From contig JALMGJ010000003.1 in the NCBI GenBank assembly GCA_023362775.1, positions 184,409,225-184,473,224 on the forward strand: a DNA stretch of 64,000 nucleotides, given 5' to 3'. Below the pieces are notes generated by a model. That model was not told the DNA's origin and ran no database searches. It saw only the letters and a program-made list of their open reading frames with translations. Positions within the stretch are counted from its first letter, which is position 1, and each line of letters opens with the position of its first letter. Shown piece after piece: positions 58,620 to 64,000 of the stretch. Position numbers and translations under genes: made by a program. The stretch comes from Charina bottae (Eukaryota; Chordata; Lepidosauria; Squamata; Charinaidae).

Positions 58620-59578
58620 TTAGTGAATATTCTTGTCCATAGTAGCTATTTAATCATTATTTTAGTTGTAAACTATGTATTTCACATTTTTTTTCCAGGA
58701 AGCAGGACTGGCTTTTTGTGTGTGTGTGTGCATGTGTGTATATCCTTTTTATGGGGGGAAAAAATCACATAAAGCTTTTTCCCAGATTGGTGTCATCTAG
58801 AAATGTTGGGTTCAACTCTTATTGTTCCCTCAAAAGCATGGTCTTTTGATGGGAGTAGCATATTAAACTCTGACATATTTGGAGGACAGATCTTAATGAA
58901 ACTTGATGAAGTAGATTAGCAAGTATATAGGTATTATATCTACATAATACAGTGATAATGTTTATTTCATGCTTGTAGTTTACGAAAGCTGCCTTTTAAA
59001 AATAAAAATACATAAAAATGTTAGGATGGACTATTTAGGCTTCCTGTTCAGTTCTATGATCTTTCAACATGGAAATATATCATATTTCCTATTAATAAAT
59101 CACTGTAATAAATATAAAGGGGTATGGATTTTATGCAGATCCATTGTTTTATTTCTTCATGATCTGGAGAGACCTAACTATTGAAAGTTTTATGTAGCAA
59201 GCAGGTAGTTAGTACTGCAAAACCCAATCTGCATTTCTTAAGAGAATTTCAGCTGGCTTTATCAGGATTACTCTTGAGTAAATAGTATTAGATTACCAAG
59301 GCTTGTAAAATCAACTGTGTTCTCAGAGAAAGCTTCATCTGACATGACAGGCTTTTGAAAATAAGATTGGGCATGGAATGGACTGTCTGACACAGGGGAG
59401 CTAGCTGGCAATTTCCTATCATTTGCCACATGCTGTGCATAATCAATATTTTGGCTTAATTTTCCAAGAACAATACAATTTCATATACTAGGCATGACGT
59501 GTGAATTATTTTTTAACATATATTCATATCGCCAACTGTCCTGTAAGTTAATCTCATCTCTCATCAATTTTTTACCAG
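58620..59578. other. CDH7: Intronic DNA leading to the EC1 exon
   Basis: Contains a short (TG)n near 58718-58738. No repeat family is recognised. It ends in the acceptor CATCAATTTTTTACCAG at 59578. Confidence 0.45.
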
Positions 59579-59873
59579 CTTCACTCTGATGTTGATAAAG
59601 GAGACGGCTCCATCAAATACATCTTGTCAGGAGAGGGGGCGAGTTCCATTTTCATTATTGATGAGAACACAGGGGACATTCATGCTACAAAGAGGCTTGA
59701 TCGGGAAGAGCAGGCCTACTACACCCTCCGTGCACAAGCACTAGATAGACTGACAAGTAAACCTGTGGAGCCTGAGTCAGAATTCGTCATTAAGATTCAG
59801 GACATCAATGACAATGAACCTAAATTTCTGGATGGTCCTTACACAGCTGGAGTGCCTGAGATGTCTCCCGTGG
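59579..59873 (+). CDS. CDH7: Cadherin-7, second coding exon (EC1 body)
   Basis: This 295-bp internal exon lies between a TTTTTTACCAG acceptor and a GTAAGT donor. It starts in phase 0 with [10 protein letters not shown], which joins directly to ...YVGK of the first coding exon, and ends in phase 1 after MSPVG. It encodes the remainder of EC1 and the start of EC2. Visible cadherin motifs are the [11 protein letters not shown] strand, RAQALDR at the type II counterpart of the HAV site, and the calcium-binding linker DINDNEPKF. The frame is intact over 98 codons. The text matches cadherin-7 more closely than other type II cadherins I can recall. Later EC, transmembrane and cytoplasmic exons lie beyond the window. 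Confidence 0.95.
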
Positions 59874-59889
59874 GTAAGTACATATGGCT

Positions 59890-60675
59890 TAAAATGTTTG
59901 TTTTGTTCTAAATTATTATTTATTATGTTGACACTCAAAGGAATGTCCTATCTGTGATTTATTTTTTTCCAAATGGAAATCCAAACTTTGAACAATAAAA
60001 GCCCTGTTATTCTAAATTTCCAGACAAGCTAAATTGTAAGTTTTGCGTTAGCTATTTCAAAAATAAAGCAACGACCTAGACTAATGAACTATTTTCTGAA
60101 ACTGGCAAGATATATAGTAATGTCTTTTTAGAAGCTGCCTTCTTGAATTTTTGTTTTTGTGCAGCAACCTAAAAAAGCTTCCAAATTTGTCTTAGTTAAA
60201 GTTCATCTAGAATGCTGATACAGCTTCTAACTCAGCTGTCTCCTTTACCAGAAAAAACTTTCTATTTTTCCCAAATGAAGAGGTTAGTTAAGGGCAGTGG
60301 AGCTGACAGACCAGTGCCTTTCTAAATCTGAACGGAAAAGGCACTCTGTTTTTCTGGGACCGTCATGCTCAGAATTAAACAACCACCTTTTGTGTGAAAT
60401 ATTCCTGCTCTACCTATGCCTCTACTTCTGAAAAAGTAGAAGGAGTTTTGGCAATGAAAAGTGGAGGGAAAAGAAAATACTTAAAAGATAATTAAATCAT
60501 CTGGTCTTTCCAGATGATATAGACTCGACTCCAAGAATCTTTTGCCACTGACCTGGGGTTGATAAGAATTGAAGTCCAAAATATCCAATGCTGGAGGACA
60601 GCAGGTCACCTCTAGGACTTCACAGCATGATCAATAGTTCCAGTTTGTGAGCAGCAATAGAAGGATGATTGTCTA
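59890..60675. other. Intronic DNA after the EC1 exon; no named feature
   Basis: Unique-looking. A stretch near 60550-60600 (GAATTGAAGTCCAAAATATC) resembles degraded MITE arms. Confidence 0.4.
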
Positions 60676-60678
60676 CCC

Positions 60679-60949
60679 CAGGGCTTTCCAAAGTTTTTCC
60701 CGCGGCGACACACCAACCGGCGTTGGTGTGTCGCCGCGGGAAAACCCGGAAGTGCCATCCTTGCGGCAGCGCGCAAAAACCCGGAAGCGCTGCTGCTGCT
60801 TTCGGGTTTTGTGCGCTGCAGTTGGTGTGTCGCCGCAGGAAAACCCGGAAGCGCTGATGATGATCAGCGCTTCCAGGTTGTGTGGCGACACACCAGACTG
60901 TGTGTGGTGACACACTTTTGTGTCGCGACACACAGTTTGGAAAGCTCTG
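60679..60949. mobile_element. GC-rich foldback element, copy 1 (hAT-like ends)
   Basis: Starts CAGGGCTTTCCAAAGTTTTT and ends CAGTTTGGAAAGCTCTG, an inverted terminal repeat. It is built from inverted copies of GGTGTGTCGCCGCGGGAAAA and CCCGGAAGCGCTG. Internal hairpins include CGGCGACACACCAACCGGCG with its complement at 60702-60740 and GAAGCGCTGATGATGATCAG near 60848-60880. It has no coding capacity. A relative lies inverted at 61988-62330. Confidence 0.7.
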
Positions 60950-60959
60950 CTCTAGGGCC

Positions 60960-61575
60960 TTATAAGACAAACCTATGAAGTTGTACTTGGAAATATACTG
61001 GCAGTCAATGTACCATCTGCAACATGTATAATAGTGATAAAATGGCTCTCATCTGCCAGGATGCAGCCTGCTGCATTCTGCATCAGTCAAAATTTCTAGG
61101 TAATCTTCAAAGGCAACTCCAAATAGAGAGTACTGCAATAATCCAATCAAGAGGTAATGAGAGCATAAGTGGCTGTTGCCAGGACATTCTACTCCAAAAA
61201 GAGCTGCAACTGACATACCAGCTAAAGCTGGGAAACTACTCTCTTGGCCATGATCTCTACCTCTTTATCAAATAGAATCCAATAGAACCCAAGTGTCAGT
61301 TCTACTCTTTCAGGAAGTGCATAGCCTAATCTAGAGCTACTGCAGATGCCACTGTCAAACCTGGTAGTTTCTGGACAAAGAGCAACTTTGTGTTGCTAGG
61401 ACTCAACATCACCTTATTTTGTCCCATCCAATTTCTTACTCCTCTAGACCTCTGGTAAGAAAATCTACAGCATCTCCTGTCCTGCAGTGGAGATCTATAG
61501 CTAGGATTCATCCACACAGTGATGATACCTCATCCCAGACTAACCAATGATCTCACCAGGTGGTCACACATAGAT
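60960..61575 (-). repeat. L2-like LINE fragment
   Basis: Text such as GCAGCCTGCTGCATTCTGCA, GAGTACTGCAATAATCCAAT, TCAAGAGGTAATGAGAGCAT and AATCCAATAGAACCCAAGTG follows the order of a common L2-type repeat of reptiles in antisense. It is diverged and noncoding. Confidence 0.5.
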
Positions 61576-61578
61576 TTT

Positions 61579-61579
61579 A

Positions 61580-61629
<50 letters not shown>
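61579..61629. repeat. (TA)n microsatellite
   Basis: About 25 TA units, uninterrupted. Confidence 0.96.
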
Positions 61630-61632
<3 letters not shown>

Positions 61633-61639
61633 TTTTCCG

Positions 61640-61985
61640 ATCAATGCTTTGTAATGTGTAAGATGTAAGACTTTACATTTGTCTATCTAAATAACTGCTG
61701 GTACAGACTTTTTCATTTCATGCATTTTGGTATAACTACAAAAAGGGAAACTTCAGTAGTTTTGCTCAGACATATATTCTTTCTCTATTCAATGGATATA
61801 TACCATTTCTCGATATTGAGGAGATCACAAACAGCAATATTATAATATGCAGTCATATGTTATAAAAGGACTGGGCACATTTGAAAAGGATTTGGAAAAA
61901 GATTTGGAAAAACTGTTTCAGATCTCTCGCAAACACAGCACATCTCTATTATTCATTGAGATTGAGGTTGACTTTTATCATCCAC
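61640..61985. other. Intronic DNA without recognised features
   Basis: AT-rich and unique-looking, with a small duplication GATTTGGAAAAA near 61889-61912. Confidence 0.4.
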
Positions 61986-61987
61986 AA

Positions 61988-62330
61988 CAGAGCTTTCCAA
62001 ACTGTGGAAACACAAAAGTGTGTCGCCACACACAGCGTGGTGTGTCGCCACACACCCGGAAGCGGCGGCGCGCGCGTGCATGCCAGCAGCAGCAGCGGTA
62101 TGGGATCAGTGGTTCCGCGTTTTAGTGGAGGCTGCCGCCGCTGCCGTGCACGCGCGCACTGCCGCACACCTCCCGCGCCGCCGCTGTGCACGCGCGCGCC
62201 GCACGCCCCCCGCGCCGCCGCACGCCCCCCGCGCCGCCGCACGCCCCCCCGTGCCACCGCGGTGCACGCACACGCCGCCGCTGCCGCCACCGCTGGTGTG
62301 TCGCCAGCGGCGGCACTTTGGAAAGTCCTG
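61988..62330. mobile_element. GC-rich foldback element, copy 2, with internal CpG-rich minisatellite
   Basis: Starts CAGAGCTTTCCAAACTGTGG and ends CACTTTGGAAAGTCCTG. Its left 100 bp match the right end of copy 1 in reverse (GTGTGTCGCCACACACAGCG), so the two copies are inverted relative to each other. The interior is extremely CpG-rich. CGCGCCGCCGCACGCCCCC occurs in near-tandem three times at about 62188-62250. The overall composition is far from that of the flanks. Confidence 0.7.
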
Positions 62331-62334
62331 CCCT

Positions 62335-62548
62335 AGAGTCTGCGCTGCCAAAATATTGCATTGTCCAGATAGAGTCTCCTGCCCTCAGTCCAGGAAGCAC
62401 AGGATTTAGAAGGATGAGAGTTGAGAAGGAGACTTTTTCTCTGAAGCCCCATCACTCTGGAATAATTTATTCTCAAAATCCACATAACCTCCAAAGTTCT
62501 AGAACTTAGGGAGGTCGCAAAGAAGCTTTTATTTTAATGGTTTGGTAT
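62335..62548. other. Intronic DNA without recognised features
   Basis: A short stretch between the foldback element and the SINE. Nothing is recognised. Confidence 0.4.
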
Positions 62549-62559
62549 GGCTTGAGAAG

Positions 62560-62893
62560 GGGCGTGGTGGCTCAGCGGGTAAGACGCCAGGCTTGTCGAT
62601 CAGAAGATCGCAAGTTCAGAAGTTCGAATCCCTAGCCCTGCGTGCGGAGTGAGCTCCTGCACTCACCCCAGCTCTTGCCAACCTAGCAATTCAAAAGCAT
62701 GCAAATGCAAGTAGATGAATAGGTACCACTTCGGTGGGTAGGTAACAGCGTTCCGCGCGCGTCATGCGGCCACATGACCGTGGAAGTGTCTTCGGACAAC
62801 GCTGGCTCTTCGGCTAACAAACGGAGATGAGCACCGGCCCCTAGAGTCGGACACGACTGCACAAATGTGCGGGGGCAACCTTTACCTTTTTAG
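62560..62893 (+). mobile_element. tRNA-derived SINE with BovB-type tail, 11-bp target duplication
   Basis: GGGCGTGGTGGCTCAGCGGG (A-box region), AAGTTCGAATCCCTAGCC (B box), a body containing GTAGATGAATAGGTACCACT, and TAGAGTCGGACACGACTGCA followed by a CAACCTTTACCTTTTT tail. GGCTTGAGAAG is repeated at 62549-62559 and 62894-62904. It is the same family as 32865-33204, and well preserved. Confidence 0.88.
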
Positions 62894-62904
62894 GGCTTGA
62901 GAAG

Positions 62905-63540
62905 CCTCTCACAATCTGCTGTTTAAATTGTTTATTGCTTTAAATTATTTTTATGATGTTTCTGGTAATTTTATGTTACCAGAGTTTGTGGAATTGGGCA
63001 GGATATAAATTATGTAAATTAATTAAAAATCTGTATTTTCATGGCTATGTGTCAGCAAGTTCAAATCCTTAGATGTTCAAAAAAGTGTATATTAAAATAT
63101 TGATAATTGCTATGGCCGCTTATGCTAAGCAAAATCTCTGTTAGGCCCAGAAGCCTCTTTCCACTGAATTCTTATTCATAACCTTAATGATATATGACGT
63201 GTGTATGTATGTCTCCATAGTCTTATCAGTAAAGAAAAAGTGCTTAGGTGACTTAGACCATAATCCATACTTCATTCTTGCTATATTGGTTTGTAAAATC
63301 ACCTGGGCTTTCCTAGTATAGTTGACTGGTTTATTGTGACATCACTTTTATAGCTGATGACACCTTTCATTTGATACACATAAGGTGATATTTGGGGAAC
63401 AGACAACCCACTGTTTTTTGTTGTAGCCCCTGGATCCCCCTCTGAAAGTGTCATGGAAATTTGCCAGTTTCTTCAACGTTGACAGCATGGTTTTCTGTTG
63501 TTTTAAAGCAAGGAACAGATGAAAATGGCTGTTAAGCTTT
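62905..63540. other. Intronic DNA without recognised features
   Basis: Includes a LINE or SINE-like tail near 62985-63025 (GGCAGGATATAAATTATG). No gene is seen. Confidence 0.4.
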
Positions 63541-63544
63541 GCAG

Positions 63545-63762
63545 TAGGTTTACAGTAGTTACTGTTGACTCCTAGCAACTGCCTGGACATGTCCTTGCAG
63601 TTTTCTTAGCAAGATTTCAGAAGTGGTTTGCCATTGCCTCTTTCCTAGGGCTGAGAGAGAGAGACTGGCCCAAGGTCACCAAGCTGGATTTGTCCCTAAG
63701 GTGGGATTGGAACTTACAGGTTTCTAGCCTGATGCCTTAATCACTACACCAAACTGGCTCTG
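63545..63762 (-). mobile_element. tRNA-derived SINE (second subfamily)
   Basis: Reverse complement shows a tRNA-like head (GGTGTAGTGATTAAGGCATC), CTTGGTGACCTTGGGCCAGT and the body GCTAAGAAAACTGCAAGGAC with CCAGGCAGTTGCTAGGAGTC. It shares orientation and structure with the copy at 38105-38337. Confidence 0.75.
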
Positions 63763-63817
63763 ATCATCATCCTAGCCCTGCAAAAAGAAATGCACAAAAG
63801 TATGTTATTGTAATGGT

Positions 63818-64000
63818 ATGTGAGAAAGACCTTGGGAGACGGGGTTAAGAGACACTGCCAAGGGAACAGTTAGATAAGAGACAGCATAACCCGTAGCTAG
63901 ATAGTGGGTGAGGCAAGAGACTCAGAAGAGATCCTGCCTAGGTTCTCAGGCTGTGAAGGAGATGGGAGGGAAAACTGTACTTTCATACTTGCAAGTTTCT
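63818..64000 (+). repeat. LTR-like repeat, second copy, cut by the window edge
   Basis: GTGAGAAAGACCTTGGGAGA, AGAGACTCAGAAGAGATCCT and CTGTACTTTCATACTTGCAA correspond in order to the repeat at 53285-53615. This copy lacks the SINE tail and has about 60 bp not seen in the other. The right end lies outside the window. Confidence 0.5.

Larger units (their letters stand above)
10082..59578 (+). other. CDH7: CDH7 intron between the two coding exons (49,497 bp, phase 0)
   Basis: The intron is bounded by the GT donor at 10082 and the AG acceptor ending at 59578. The exon ends join in frame to give the expected cadherin-7 sequence. The interior holds no host exon that I can recognise. It is made of AT-rich unique DNA and the repeats listed separately. 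Long first introns are usual for type II cadherins. Confidence 0.92.
59874..64000 (+). other. CDH7: Start of the next CDH7 intron (phase 1), continues past the window
   Basis: This begins with the GTAAGT donor at 59874-59879. No further cadherin exon is recognisable before the right edge. It contains an L2-like fragment, two GC-rich foldback elements, microsatellites, SINEs and the start of an LTR-like repeat, each listed separately. Confidence 0.9.

Noticed and set aside
60673..60933. Protein-coding ORFs on both strands in the GC-rich block
   Set aside because: Stop-poor because of GC-rich palindromic repeats. The translations mirror the repeated GTGTGTCGCC units.
61988..62330. CpG-island promoter
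   Set aside because: The GC-rich block lies within a foldback element with inverted ends and a relative nearby. No independent promoter evidence. The large ORFs here are frames of GCC repeats.
62560..62660. tRNA gene suggested by A and B box sequences
   Set aside because: The tRNA-like head is fused to a BovB-tailed SINE body and flanked by a target duplication. It is a SINE.

Overview
This window is vertebrate nuclear DNA, most likely from a squamate reptile. The case for a squamate is the repeat content: Sauria-type tRNA SINEs with a BovB-like tail, BovB LINE pieces, 5S rRNA-derived SINE pieces, other BovB-tailed tRNA SINEs, and CR1, L1 and Penelope-like remnants. The DNA is AT-rich. There are no operons, no bacterial or phage genes and no CRISPR arrays. 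Almost all open reading frames are chance ORFs or transposon debris.

The only host gene I can support is cadherin-7 (CDH7, a type II classical cadherin) on the + strand. Its first coding exon (9872-10081) encodes the signal peptide, the prodomain with an RTKR furin site, and the Trp2/Trp4 adhesion strand. The next exon (59579-59873) encodes most of EC1. Between them lies a phase-0 intron of 49,497 bp. A phase-1 intron continues past the right edge. Positions 1-9857 are upstream intron or 5' flank.

The intron is a record of retroelement activity. (1) Near 2.9-4.3 kb is a decayed LINE reverse transcriptase. (2) 31.6-36.8 kb holds a 5'-truncated L1 with a 17-bp target duplication, CR1-like debris with a SINE nested in it, and a 2.2-kb L1-related element without a visible ORF2, flanked by a 21-bp target duplication. 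(3) 40.4-42.4 kb holds another short L1-like element, a Penelope-like inverted insertion with a hammerhead-ribozyme-like motif, and a BovB 3' fragment. (4) 42.6-52.2 kb holds two closely related copies of an RTE-like LINE (endonuclease, reverse transcriptase, C-terminal C2H2 zinc finger) in opposite orientations. Each has its own target duplication, and the second carries a clear twin-priming 5' inversion. (5) 54.8-58.6 kb is a CR1 element split by a DNA transposon and by another L1-like element. (6) 60.7-62.3 kb, in the next intron, holds two related, very GC-rich foldback elements.

I found no new multi-gene biological system. The observations most worth following up are the LINE pair and its shared defects, the hammerhead-like motif, the L1 derivatives without ORF2, the GC-rich foldback family and several CTCF-like motifs. 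Repeat family names come from recognising sequence, not from a database search.
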